From Clostridia bacterium (GTDB lineage: Bacteria > Bacillota > Clostridia > Oscillospirales > Acutalibacteraceae): 48,872 nt of DNA. Every line of letters starts with the position of its first letter. Positions within the stretch are counted from its first letter, which is position 1. A program made the position numbers and the translations under genes. Below the pieces are notes generated by a model, which saw only the letters and a program-made list of their open reading frames with translations, searched no databases and was not told the origin of the DNA. Shown piece after piece: positions 23,518-31,005 of this stretch. Location of the stretch: assembly GCA_017465505.1 (NCBI GenBank), contig JAFTWB010000010.1:1-48872 (forward strand), written 5' to 3'.

Positions 23518-24327
23518 ATGAAAAAGATTATTGCAGTTTTATTCTGCCTTATGCTCACACTTTCAGTGTGCTTTACGGCTCACGCCGACACCATCCCCTC
23601 AGAAAGACTTCAGCCCAGACTGGTTGACGGTGCAGACATCCTTTCTTCCGGCGAAGAGGCTGACCTTCTGGCTCAGCTTGATTCTGTAAGCGAGAGCTTG
23701 CAGTTTGATGTTGTAATTGCCACAACCTACGGCCTTGGCGGAGATTACATCCGTGATGTTGCCGACGATTATTACGATTACAACGGCTTCGGTTTTGGTG
23801 CAAACCGTGACGGCTGTGTTCTTCTTGTGGATATGGAGGGCAGAGATTGGTGGATTTCCACCTGCGGCTACGGTATCACCGCCTTGACAGACGCAGGCAT
23901 TGATTATATCGGCGAGCAGTTTACAGAGGATTTGTCCGACGGCAACTACTACGACGCCTTCGAAATCTATGTAGAGCAGGTTGAGGATTTTGTAAAACAG
24001 GCAGAAAGCGGCAGCCCCTACGACACAGGCAATATGCCTAAAGAGGGCTACAACTGGTTCTGGGGTATTGTGATTTCTGTTGGCGTAGGTTTTGTGATTG
24101 CTCTTATTTCTGTTCTTGTTATGAAGGGTCAGCTCAAGAGCGTAAGACGTCAGCCTGCCGCAAAGGATTATATGGTTGCAGGCAGTATGAACGTTACCGC
24201 AAGCAGAGATATGTTCCTTTACAGAAATGTTCGCAGACGTGAGAAGCCTCAGAACTCCTCAGGCGGCTCAAGCACACACCGCTCATCTTCAGGCTCAAGC
24301 CACGGCGGTGGCGGCGGTAGTTTCTAG
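23518..24327 (+). CDS. TPM-domain membrane protein (YdjH/YgcG-like)
   Basis: The 269-residue protein has a signal peptide (MKKIIAVLFCLMLTLSVCFTAH cleaved near 25), an extracellular TPM domain (about 35-165, with LVDGADILSSGEEADLL and WWISTCGYGI), one membrane span (about 183-205) and a Ser/Gly-rich tail ending GGGGGSF. The family includes B. subtilis YdjH and E. coli YgcG. It lies 14 bases after the zinc-ribbon gene with AAGGGGG. The Gly-rich tail is a family trait. A hairpin array starts 3 bases after the stop. Confidence 0.88.
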   Translation: MKKIIAVLFCLMLTLSVCFTAHADTIPSERLQPRLVDGADILSSGEEADLLAQLDSVSESLQFDVVIATTYGLGGDYIRDVADDYYDYNGFGFGANRDGCVLLVDMEGRDWWISTCGYGITALTDAGIDYIGEQFTEDLSDGNYYDAFEIYVEQVEDFVKQAESGSPYDTGNMPKEGYNWFWGIVISVGVGFVIALISVLVMKGQLKSVRRQPAAKDYMVAGSMNVTASRDMFLYRNVRRREKPQNSSGGSSTHRSSSGSSHGGGGGSF

Positions 24328-24330
24328 TTT

Positions 24331-24490
24331 TATTCGCCTTGCGGCGAGTTATATTGCTACGCAGTGTTATTCGGCTAATGCCGAGTGGTATTGCCTGCGG
24401 CAGTTATAGTGCGAATAAAATACCACTAAAACCAAAGGTTTTAATACCACTTTTGCGAAGCAAAAATACCACTCTGCACAGGGTGCAGAA
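24331..24490. repeat. Two-way mini-hairpin array, AGTGGTAT family
   Basis: The left half reads stems with GTTAT/GTGGTAT linkers; after about 24410 the linkers switch to ATACCAC, the reverse complement, so the two halves face each other. Stems include TTCGCC/GGCGA, CGGC/GCCG, TGCC/GGCA, AACC/GGTT, TTTTGC/GCAAAA and CTGCAC/GTGCAG. The array occupies the TPM gene to the S23-like gene interval. Confidence 0.8.
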
Positions 24491-24525
24491 TAAAACTCAA
24501 AACTAAAAAGACGGTGGTGATAGCT

Positions 24526-24876
24526 ATGGCAGAAAGTCTTTTGAGGGACAAATCAAAGCAATTTGCAAAAGATATTGTATATTTGTGCCGAAATATGAAA
24601 GCAAACCGCAAAGAAGCGGTTTTGGTCAATCAGCTATTACGCTCTGCAACATCAATCGGTGCTAATATTCACGAAGCTCAATACGCTCAGAGTAAAAATG
24701 ATTTCATTTCAAAACTGGAAATCGCACAGAAAGAATGTTACGAAACAGAGTATTGGTTGGAATTGTTGTATGAAACAGAGTGTTTTGAGGAAGCGGAATA
24801 TACCACACTTCAGAATAATTGCGGTTCTATCCGCAGAATGTTAATTTCATCTTTGAAAACAATTAAATCAAAGTAA
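24526..24876 (+). CDS. Four-helix-bundle protein (S23 / 23S IVS type)
   Basis: The 116-residue protein has the four-helix-bundle pattern (LLRSATSIGANIHEAQYAQSK then DFISKLEIAQKECYETEYWL). The family was named for ORFs inside 23S rRNA intervening sequences, but stand-alone copies are common and their function is unknown. ATG 24526 is chosen over GTG 24514, with only a weak GGTGGTGA site. It follows a hairpin array and ends at a bidirectional terminator. Confidence 0.88.
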   Translation: MAESLLRDKSKQFAKDIVYLCRNMKANRKEAVLVNQLLRSATSIGANIHEAQYAQSKNDFISKLEIAQKECYETEYWLELLYETECFEEAEYTTLQNNCGSIRRMLISSLKTIKSK

Positions 24877-24879
24877 ATA

Positions 24880-24914
24880 AAAAGAGAAGGCTCAATCTGA
24901 GCCTTCTCTTTTTT
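24880..24914. terminator. Bidirectional terminator
   Basis: AAAGAGAAGGCTCA pairs with TGAGCCTTCTCTTT around a three-base loop, flanked by A and T runs on the correct sides for both strands. It ends the four-helix-bundle gene and plsX. Confidence 0.85.
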
Positions 24915-25902
24915 ATATACCAAACTCTTCTTTGATTTTGTCTACAATGTTGTTTTTGGCGAGGGTGTAGGCTATGCGGATAATGCTCAGCACTGTGTCC
25001 CCTGTGGCAGAGCCGTGGCCTTTGATTACAGGCTTTTTAACGCCTAAAAGCACCGCACCGCCCTGAGTATTGTAGTCGTATTTCTTGGTAAGGCTTGAGG
25101 CGAAAGCTTCAAGCTTTTCTTTTTCTTCACCCTCAAGAGTCTGTGCGTAATCGGAAATTTCCTTAATCACGGTGGTTGTGCCGCTTTCTAAGGTTTTCAG
25201 GAGCACATTGCCCGAGTAGCCGTCTGTGGCGATAACGTCGGCGTCTGTGGTGAGCACAGTGCTGCCCTCGATATTTCCCAGAAAGTTAAGGCTTGATTCT
25301 CTCAAAAGCTTGTTGGTTTCCTTAATGAGAGTCGTGCCCTTGGAGTCCTCGGCACCATTTGAGAGAAGTCGCACTTTGGGGTTTTCTACGCCCTTTGCCT
25401 TCATATAGGCACTGCCCATTTTTGCAAAGCTGAGGATTTTGTCCGCAGGACAGTCAAGGTTTGCTCCGCAGTCACTAAGGCAGATGTATTCACCATTTTT
25501 CTTTAAAAGCTCGCAGAGGAGCACAGGAGTAAGTGTAGGACAGAGAGGACGGAGAATCATCATAGAAGAAACCATAAGAGCACCTGTTGAACCGCAGGAA
25601 ACAAAAGCCTCGATATCCTCAGTTTTACTGCAAAGGCTTATACCCTTAATCATAGAAGAATCTGCCTTTGTGCGAAAAACTTCCATAGGGTTGTCTGTGT
25701 TATTAACAACATCGGAGCAGTTTATAACCTCGTATTGGTCAGGGTTTACGTTCTCTTCCTTAAGAATGGGACTAAGCACCTCTTCTGTGCCCAGAATGTA
25801 AACAAAAAGCTCTTTGTTTTCTTTTATGGCGTCAATAACGCCGGAGAGAAGCAGACTTTCGTTTTTGTCTGCTCCCATTAAATCAACTGCAATTTTTATC
25901 AT
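24913..25902 (-). CDS. plsX: Phosphate acyltransferase PlsX
   Basis: The 329-residue protein makes acyl-phosphate from acyl-ACP for phospholipid synthesis. It starts MIKIAVDLMGADK, matching the usual PlsX MGGD-type opening, and carries SCGSTGALM, GNIEGSTVLTTDADVIATDGYSGN and HGSATGD. The gene normally sits beside fab genes and acpP; here it stands alone downstream of galE, separated by a hairpin array of about 95 bases. No separate promoter was seen. Confidence 0.93.
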   Translation of the reverse strand: MIKIAVDLMGADKNESLLLSGVIDAIKENKELFVYILGTEEVLSPILKEENVNPDQYEVINCSDVVNNTDNPMEVFRTKADSSMIKGISLCSKTEDIEAFVSCGSTGALMVSSMMILRPLCPTLTPVLLCELLKKNGEYICLSDCGANLDCPADKILSFAKMGSAYMKAKGVENPKVRLLSNGAEDSKGTTLIKETNKLLRESSLNFLGNIEGSTVLTTDADVIATDGYSGNVLLKTLESGTTTVIKEISDYAQTLEGEEKEKLEAFASSLTKKYDYNTQGGAVLLGVKKPVIKGHGSATGDTVLSIIRIAYTLAKNNIVDKIKEEFGI

Positions 25903-25923
25903 CTATAATCTTAACCTCTTTCT

Positions 25924-26020
25924 CGTTGACGAAGTCAACATATCGTGCCTTGGCATATGGGGTGCAAAGCACATATCGCAATTTCAAATGAATTTATATC
26001 GCTGACAATTTATTGTCAGT
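25924..26020 (-). repeat. Mini-hairpin array, GCGATAT family, starting at the galE stop
   Basis: Read on the minus strand: CTGACAAT/ATTGTCAG (the galE stop TGA lies in its first arm), linker CGATAT, AATTCATTTGAAATT, GCGATAT, GTGC/GCAC, CATAT, GCC/GGC, CGATAT, GTTGAC/GTCAAC. The linker sequence matches 9766-9924 and 28971-29137. Confidence 0.85.
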
Positions 26021-27032
26021 CCTCATATCCTTTGGGATTATTTTTCTGCCAGTTCCAGGAGTCCTTACACATATCAAAAAGTGTAAGCTCTGCTTTCCAG
26101 CCTAAAAGCTTCTTTGCCTTGTCTGCAAGAGCAAAGCTTGTGGCAATGTCGCCGGGACGGCGAGGCAGAAGCTTAACGGGGATTTTAAGGTCGTTGGCCT
26201 TTTCAAAGGTGCTTACAACCTCAAGAACGCTGTTGCCTTTTCCTGTACCCAGATTTATAGCCTCAACACCCTGAGTCTTGAGAGCGTAGTTAATGGCGGC
26301 AACGTGGCCTCTTGCAAGGTCCACAACGTGGATGAAATCCCTCACGCCTGTGCCGTCGGGGGTGTCGTAGTCTGTGCCGAAAACGCCTAAGTATTCTCTT
26401 ACGCCAACGGCTGTCTGGGTGATGTAAGGCATAAGGTTGTTGGGGATTCCGTCGGGAGCTTCGCCAATAAGACCACTGGGGTGAGCACCGATGGGGTTAA
26501 AGTATCTTAAAAGAATTGCAGAGAGCTCTTCCCAGGAAGCGGCGAAATCTCTGACAATCTGCTCAATCATAAGCTTTGTGTTGCCGTAGGCATTGGTAGA
26601 AGTTGAGGTGGGCATTTCCTCGTTAAAGGGAGCTTTGTTTTTGTCGCCGTAAACTGTGGCAGAGGAGCTGAAAACAAAGGTTTTGCAGTTCTTTTCTTTC
26701 ATAACCTCAAGAACAGAGAGAGCGGTGTCAAGGTTGTTGCGATAATAGGCAAGGGGAATACGGGTGGACTCGGGCACACTTTTATATCCTGCAAAATGCA
26801 CCACGCCCTGAACCTCGTTTTCTTCAAAAACCTTCATAACGTCTTCTTTTACTGCAACGTCGATTTCATAGAAAAGAGGCTTGACCCCTGTGATGGTTTC
26901 GATTCTCTCAAGAACCTTTTTGCTGGAGTTTGAGAGGTTGTCGGCAATAATAACCTCGTAACCCTCTTTAATCAGCTCAACGGCTGTGTGAGAGCCGATA
27001 AAGCCCATTCCGCCTGTAAGTAAAATAGCCAT
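26016..27032 (-). CDS. galE: UDP-glucose 4-epimerase
   Basis: The 338-residue short-chain dehydrogenase interconverts UDP-glucose and UDP-galactose with bound NAD. It has GGMGFIGSHTAVELI at the N-terminus, VHFAGYKSVPES, the catalytic FSSSATVYG and YGNTKLMIE (YxxxK) motifs, and YFNPIGAHPSG. Start ATG 27032 follows GGGTGAC. A promoter lies at 27067-27095. No other galactose genes adjoin it. The stop lies in a hairpin array. Confidence 0.93.
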   Translation of the reverse strand: MAILLTGGMGFIGSHTAVELIKEGYEVIIADNLSNSSKKVLERIETITGVKPLFYEIDVAVKEDVMKVFEENEVQGVVHFAGYKSVPESTRIPLAYYRNNLDTALSVLEVMKEKNCKTFVFSSSATVYGDKNKAPFNEEMPTSTSTNAYGNTKLMIEQIVRDFAASWEELSAILLRYFNPIGAHPSGLIGEAPDGIPNNLMPYITQTAVGVREYLGVFGTDYDTPDGTGVRDFIHVVDLARGHVAAINYALKTQGVEAINLGTGKGNSVLEVVSTFEKANDLKIPVKLLPRRPGDIATSFALADKAKKLLGWKAELTLFDMCKDSWNWQKNNPKGYED

Positions 27033-27066
27033 AATGTCACCCCGAAAAATGTAGATTTATACACTA

Positions 27067-27095
27067 AGTTTATATTAAAACAGGACTCTTGTCAA
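27067..27095 (-). promoter_or_regulatory. Promoter of galE
   Basis: Minus strand TTGACA (27090-27095) and TAAACT (27067-27072), spacer 17 bases. The -35 box abuts the T-run of the DUF6465 terminator. Confidence 0.7.
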
Positions 27096-27129
27096 TAATA
27101 AAAGGCAGGTGACGCTTGTCACCTGCCTT
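27095..27129 (-). terminator. Terminator of the DUF6465 gene
   Basis: AAGGCAGGTGAC (27102-27113) and GTCACCTGCCTT (27118-27129) form a perfect 12-base stem with GCTT loop, followed on the minus strand by TTTTATTATT. Confidence 0.85.
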
Positions 27130-27156
27130 AATGCTAAAAAGTAATATTCAGCTTAA

Positions 27157-27615
27157 TCAGCCTACGAAGTAAACGTCCATTTCCTTCTCTGCACCGTCAG
27201 CTACGAAGTAAGCCTTGCTCTCTTCGGGCTTGAGGTAGATGGAGATGTTCTTTGCAGCCTCGCCGTTAGCCTTAACTACGTTAGCGATAACGTCGTTGAT
27301 AGCTACCTGAGCGCCTGCGAACTCAACGAAAACTTCTACCTTAGGCTCAGCCTTCTTTGTTGTCTTCTTTGCAGCAGCCTTCTTAGCAGGCTTTTCTGCC
27401 TTAACCTCAGCCTCAGCAGCCTTAGTTTCAACCTTAGCCTCAACCTTTGTTTCAGCCTTAACTTCTGCCTTGGGCTCAGCCTTCTTAGTAGCTGTCTTCT
27501 TTGTTGCAGCCTTCTTAGCAGGAGCCTTTACCTCTGCCTCTGCCTTAACTGTCTTCTTCTCTTCTGTCTTTGCAGCCTCAGTAGCCTTAGCTGCTGTTGT
27601 CTTCTTTGTTGCCAT
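27157..27615 (-). CDS. Lys/Ala-rich DUF6465 protein
   Basis: The 152-residue protein has a repetitive N-terminal part (about 1-92) of Lys, Ala, Thr and Glu with repeated AKKAATKK-like and EVKAE-like units, resembling histone H1 tails. The folded C-terminal part (about 93-152: VEVFVEFAGAQVAINDVI...) matches DUF6465 of Clostridia as I recall it. The AAKK repeats suggest nucleic-acid binding, unproven. The promoter is near consensus and the leader has an AGAGG/CCTCT hairpin, so it is probably abundant. It is flanked by its own terminator. Confidence 0.85.
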   Translation of the reverse strand: MATKKTTAAKATEAAKTEEKKTVKAEAEVKAPAKKAATKKTATKKAEPKAEVKAETKVEAKVETKAAEAEVKAEKPAKKAAAKKTTKKAEPKVEVFVEFAGAQVAINDVIANVVKANGEAAKNISIYLKPEESKAYFVADGAEKEMDVYFVG

Positions 27616-27685
27616 AATAAAATATCCTTTCTAAACTTAAAGTAGTATGCGCGATATATCTTAAAGAGGTATTTCCTCTATGGGT

Positions 27686-27714
27686 ATTATATATTTATGT
27701 TTTTTCAATGTCAA
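27686..27714 (-). promoter_or_regulatory. Consensus sigma-A promoter of the DUF6465 gene
   Basis: TTGACA (27709-27714) and TATAAT (27686-27691) on the minus strand with a 17-base spacer: both boxes are perfect. The leader contains the stem AGAGG/CCTCT (27666-27680). Confidence 0.85.
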
Positions 27715-27743
27715 AGGAGTTAGGCGAATTTCTACTTTTGCCA

Positions 27744-27866
27744 TAAAAAAACCGCTCTACAGAGCCGTTATATGGTCATACCCAACATAAGAAATGCAGG
27801 TTTTTTGTGTATTTTACAGGCTTTTTTGTGAGCTTTACTATATTTTCCTGCCTTGCATTGTAGCAA
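27744..27866 (-). ncRNA. Candidate small RNA with own promoter and terminator
   Basis: Minus strand shows TTGCTA (27861-27866), an 18-base spacer and TATAGT (27837-27842). About 65 bases later AACGGCTC pairs with GAGCGGTT (one mismatch) and runs into seven T residues (27745-27751). No protein lies in this interval, so a transcript of about 85 bases is possible. Together with the DUF6465 promoter this explains most of the 347-base gap. Alternatively the hairpin is an incidental terminator. Confidence 0.35.
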
Positions 27867-27908
27867 TATACAAAATCCTCGGTTTTTCTTTTACCTTTCT
27901 TTTCAAGG

Positions 27909-27937
27909 TTGAAAAAACTCTTGTGAAAAGGTATACT
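27909..27937 (+). promoter_or_regulatory. Promoter of the WYL regulator
   Basis: TTGAAA (27909-27914) and TATACT (27932-27937), spacer 17 bases, 25 bases before the start codon with AAGGGGTG. Confidence 0.7.
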
Positions 27938-27962
27938 TTAAAAAGAACAAAGGGGTGAGCTT

Positions 27963-28970
27963 ATGGCTAAAAAACCTAATCAGAAATTAAAGCTTCTTGT
28001 CCTCAAGGACATACTTATGAAGCACAGCGACGAAAGCCACGGCCTGACCATAAACGAGATTATCGAAAGGCTCTCGGCTTATGATATTTCTGCAGAGAGA
28101 AAGAGCATTTACGACGATTTGCATTTGCTGGAAAGCTACGGGGTGGACATTAACAGCACCAAGGACAAAACCACCCGTTACTACATAGGAAGCAGAGATT
28201 TTGAGCTTCCTGAGCTGAAGCTCTTGGTGGACGCAGTACAAAGCTCAAAGTTTATTACGGAGAAGAAATCCCGTGAGCTTATTAAAAAGGTGGGCTCCCT
28301 TGCCTCTGATTATGATTCGGGCAAGCTTCAGAGGCAGGTTTTTGTTTCAAACCGTGTGAAAAATCCCAACGAGAAAATCTACTATACTGTGGACGCAATT
28401 CACGAGGCTATTTCTTTGCACAGGCAGATTACCTTCTGTTATTACGAGTGGGTCTTAAGCTCTGACAGAGGTGAGAAAATCGTGAAAAGAGCAAGGCACG
28501 GCGGCAAGGTTTATAAGGTTTCGCCTTTTTCTCTTGCCTGGGATGACGAGAATTATTACCTCATCGCCTTTGAAAACGAGAGCCAGAGTATCCGCCATTA
28601 CAGGGTGGACAAAATGGATAAGGTCAAAATCACCGAGGATAAGGTGGAGGGCAAAAAGGCCTTTAAGGGGCTGGATATGGCGACTTATTCCAAAAGCGTT
28701 TTCGGTATGTTCGGCGGTGAGCTGACGGATATTAAAGTCAGGGTGGATAATTCCCTTGTGGGGGTTGTTGCCGACAGATTCGGCAAGGACGTTTTTGTTA
28801 CCAAAGACGGAGAGGAGCACTTTATCTTTACCGCAAAGGTAGTGCCCAGTCCTCAGTTTTACGGCTGGCTCTTTGCTCTCGGCAAAGGTGCAAAGCTTGT
28901 TTCTCCTCAGAGTGCGGTAGAAGAGTTTAAAAGCTATCTTGATGAAGTGTGCAGGATGAATGAGGAGTAA
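27963..28970 (+). CDS. WYL-domain transcriptional regulator
   Basis: The 335-residue protein has an N-terminal winged helix (about 8-65: LKDILMKHSDESHGLTINEI, ERKSIYDDLHLL), a WYL domain (about 150-225, with VSPFSLAWDDENYYLIAF and IRHYRVDKM) and a WCX-like C-terminus. WYL proteins respond to nucleic-acid or nucleotide ligands. No defence or CRISPR genes lie nearby, so its target is unclear. A hairpin array starts at the base after the stop. Confidence 0.9.
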   Translation: MAKKPNQKLKLLVLKDILMKHSDESHGLTINEIIERLSAYDISAERKSIYDDLHLLESYGVDINSTKDKTTRYYIGSRDFELPELKLLVDAVQSSKFITEKKSRELIKKVGSLASDYDSGKLQRQVFVSNRVKNPNEKIYYTVDAIHEAISLHRQITFCYYEWVLSSDRGEKIVKRARHGGKVYKVSPFSLAWDDENYYLIAFENESQSIRHYRVDKMDKVKITEDKVEGKKAFKGLDMATYSKSVFGMFGGELTDIKVRVDNSLVGVVADRFGKDVFVTKDGEEHFIFTAKVVPSPQFYGWLFALGKGAKLVSPQSAVEEFKSYLDEVCRMNEE

Positions 28971-29137
28971 TTGTGCTTCGCACAAAGTGAATAGTGAAGA
29001 AGTGGAACATCCGACCTTTGGTCGGAGCGATATATTGACTTCGTCAATTCGATATATTTGCTCACGCAAATGCGATATACTGCAAGCAGTGCGATATGTT
29101 TGCTTACGCAAACGTTTTGGTGGCACGCTTTGCGTGC
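28971..29137 (+). repeat. Mini-hairpin array, GCGATAT family
   Basis: It begins at the base after the WYL gene stop with TTGTG/CACAA, then CCGACC/GGTCGG, TTGAC/GTCAA, ATTTGC/GCAAAT, CTGC/GCAG, GTTTGC/GCAAAC and cap GCACGC-TTT-GCGTGC. It is almost the same as 9766-9924 except in loops and the first linker. Confidence 0.87.
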
Positions 29138-29160
29138 GATTATAGTTTTTTACCTTTGAC

Positions 29161-29275
29161 ACCGCCGTTGATGAAGGTTTAAAGTTTTATCTTACCTTTC
29201 AAAAGGCGGAACTGCCCACCGTGGCTAACGGTCAAAAGGTGGAATCGCCCTGCCGTGGCTAACGGCTGTACTGAT
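29161..29275 (+). repeat. Dispersed intergenic repeat
   Basis: ACCGCCGTTGATGAAGG is followed by ACCTTTCAAAAGGCGGAACTG and CGTGGCTAACGG, then a second AAAAGGTGGAATCGCCC with CGTGGCTAACGG. Only a short spacer separates it from the hairpin array, and the next gene's promoter region begins just after it. It has no ORF. Confidence 0.8.
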
Positions 29276-29331
29276 TATTGGACAGGTTCTTCTTTATAAT
29301 GAGAGTATCAGAATAAAGGAGGACGCAAAAT

Positions 29332-29433
29332 ATGCTTAATTTATGTTTTTTTGTTTTTACTTTTTATGCTCTGGGAGGCATTACATCTATGCTTGCGAAA
29401 ACTCCCTATACAAAGGGCAGACGTAAAAAGTAA
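29332..29433 (+). CDS. 33-residue membrane peptide
   Basis: A short ORF starts at ATG 29332, preceded by AAAGGAGG with 9 bases spacing, and ends at TAA 29431. The peptide has one hydrophobic segment (LNLCFFVFTFYALGGI, residues 2-17) and a basic tail GRRKK. A good ribosome site, a stop 16 bases before maf and a hydrophobic/basic layout support expression. I do not recognise it. It may be a leader or a membrane microprotein. TATAAT (29295-29300) upstream may be its -10 box. Confidence 0.6.
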   Translation: MLNLCFFVFTFYALGGITSMLAKTPYTKGRRKK

Positions 29434-29449
29434 ACTGAAAGGAGCCACT

Positions 29450-30013
29450 GTGAAAATCATTCTTGCGTCGGCATCCCCTCGCCGACAGGAGCTTATATCC
29501 CTTATATCTCAGGATGTTGTGTGCCATCCGTCGGGAGTTGAAGAGGTTATCCCTCAGGGGCTTGAGGCAGAGGAGATTCCTCTCTGCCTTGCTTTTCAGA
29601 AAGCGGAAGAGGTGGCAAAGCTTTATCCCGATACTCTTGTTATCGGCAGTGACACAGGAGTTATTTTAGGCGAAGAAATCCTCGGCAAGCCTGCCGATAA
29701 AGACGAGGCAAGGCGGATGATAACAGAGCTTTCGGGCAGGACTCATAAGGTGGTGACAGGCTGTGCGCTTTTTCAAAAAGGCAGAAGTATGGGCTTTAAA
29801 GCCGTTACCGAGGTGGAGTTTTACCCTCTTACGGAAAAGGAAATCGAGGACTATATAAACACCTCTGAGCCTTACGATAAGGCAGGAGCTTATGGTATTC
29901 AGGGCAGAGCGAGCCTTTTCGTGAAGGGAATCAAAGGAGATTACTTCAACGTGGTGGGCTTGCCTGTGGCTGAGCTTAAACGGAAAATAGAAAAGTTTCT
30001 GGAGGAAGCTTAA
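29450..30013 (+). CDS. maf: Maf-type nucleoside triphosphate pyrophosphatase
   Basis: The 187-residue protein hydrolyses non-standard or bulk nucleotides (family members act on dTTP/UTP or m7GTP). Motifs: IILASASPRRQELI at the N-terminus, VIGSDTGV, LGKPADKDEARRM, and QGRASLFVKGIKGDYFNVVG. GTG 29450 follows GAAAGGAG; the longer frame reading upstream overlaps the 33-residue ORF and is rejected. It overlaps the lipid kinase by one base. Confidence 0.93.
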   Translation: MKIILASASPRRQELISLISQDVVCHPSGVEEVIPQGLEAEEIPLCLAFQKAEEVAKLYPDTLVIGSDTGVILGEEILGKPADKDEARRMITELSGRTHKVVTGCALFQKGRSMGFKAVTEVEFYPLTEKEIEDYINTSEPYDKAGAYGIQGRASLFVKGIKGDYFNVVGLPVAELKRKIEKFLEEA

Positions 30014-30951
30014 TGGAGCATTTGTTTATAATTAACCCCAAAGCAGGCAAGAGTGATAGAAGCAAGGAGCTTCTTGAGAAAATAAAAAGTCTGGATACCG
30101 ATGATAAAATCACGGTGAAAATCACAACCGAGCAGGGAGAAGCGGTTTCGCTTGTGAAGAATCATCTGGAAAATACCGCTGACTTTACCAGAATTTACGC
30201 CTGCGGAGGAGATGGCACCGCCAACGAGGTGCTCACAGGTATGGTAGGCTTTGAGAACTGTGCCGTGGGGGTTGTGCCTCTGGGCACAGGTAACGACTTT
30301 GTCCGCTCCTTTGAGGAGTTTTCCAAGGAAGATTTTCTGGATATTGAGAAGATGATAAGGGGTGACGACACCCTTGTGGACGTTATGGAGTGCTCAGGCA
30401 GATATTCTATGAATATTATGTCCGCAGGCTTTGACTCTGCCATAGCCAAGAATGTTGACAAATTCAAGCGTCTGCCTTTTGTTTCAGGCAGCTTTGCTTA
30501 TAAGCTTTCCATAATATACTGCATTTTTACAAAACGCAAGCACAGATACAGGGTTATTGTGGACGGCAAAAAGTTCACCGATACGGATATGAGCACACTT
30601 CTGGTGGTTGCAGGCAAGGGCAAATACTACGGCGGCGGTATGAAGGCGGCTCCCAAAGCAAGCCTCAGTGACGGCAAAATCGACTTTATGCACGTTGAAA
30701 CCGTGTCTGTGCCCAAGGTGATTTTTCTGCTGAGCACCTACATAAAGGGCGGCCACGTGGATAACCCCAAGTTTTCCTTTGTGAAAACTATGAAGTGCGA
30801 CAGCGTCACCTTTGAAAGGGACGACGGAGATATCGACATCGGCTTTGACGGCGAGATTATCTCAATGCATAACCCCACAATCCGCGTTATCCCCAAAGCA
30901 GTGAGAGTAATCCTGCCGAAAGTGAAAAAATGTAAAGCCGTTACGGTATAA
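30013..30951 (+). CDS. Diacylglycerol/lipid kinase (YegS/DagK family)
   Basis: The 312-residue protein starts FIINPKAGKSDRS and has the kinase motifs CGGDGTANEVLTGM and VPLGTGNDFVRSF, then a C-terminal beta-rich part with KYYGGGMKAAPKAS and FDGE. Such kinases phosphorylate diacylglycerol or sphingosine-like lipids at the membrane. Start overlaps maf by one base (TAATG). A bidirectional terminator follows. Confidence 0.92.
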   Translation: MEHLFIINPKAGKSDRSKELLEKIKSLDTDDKITVKITTEQGEAVSLVKNHLENTADFTRIYACGGDGTANEVLTGMVGFENCAVGVVPLGTGNDFVRSFEEFSKEDFLDIEKMIRGDDTLVDVMECSGRYSMNIMSAGFDSAIAKNVDKFKRLPFVSGSFAYKLSIIYCIFTKRKHRYRVIVDGKKFTDTDMSTLLVVAGKGKYYGGGMKAAPKASLSDGKIDFMHVETVSVPKVIFLLSTYIKGGHVDNPKFSFVKTMKCDSVTFERDDGDIDIGFDGEIISMHNPTIRVIPKAVRVILPKVKKCKAVTV

Positions 30952-30955
30952 AAAA

Positions 30956-30990
30956 CAGGCGTTGAGTTTTGCTCAACGCCTGAGTTTTTT
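30956..30990. terminator. Bidirectional terminator
   Basis: CAGGCGTTGAG (30956-30966) pairs with CTCAACGCCTG (30972-30982), with T run to the right and A run to the left. It ends the lipid kinase gene and the GH13 gene. Confidence 0.85.
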
Positions 30991-31005
30991 GTTTTATTTT
31001 CAGGT

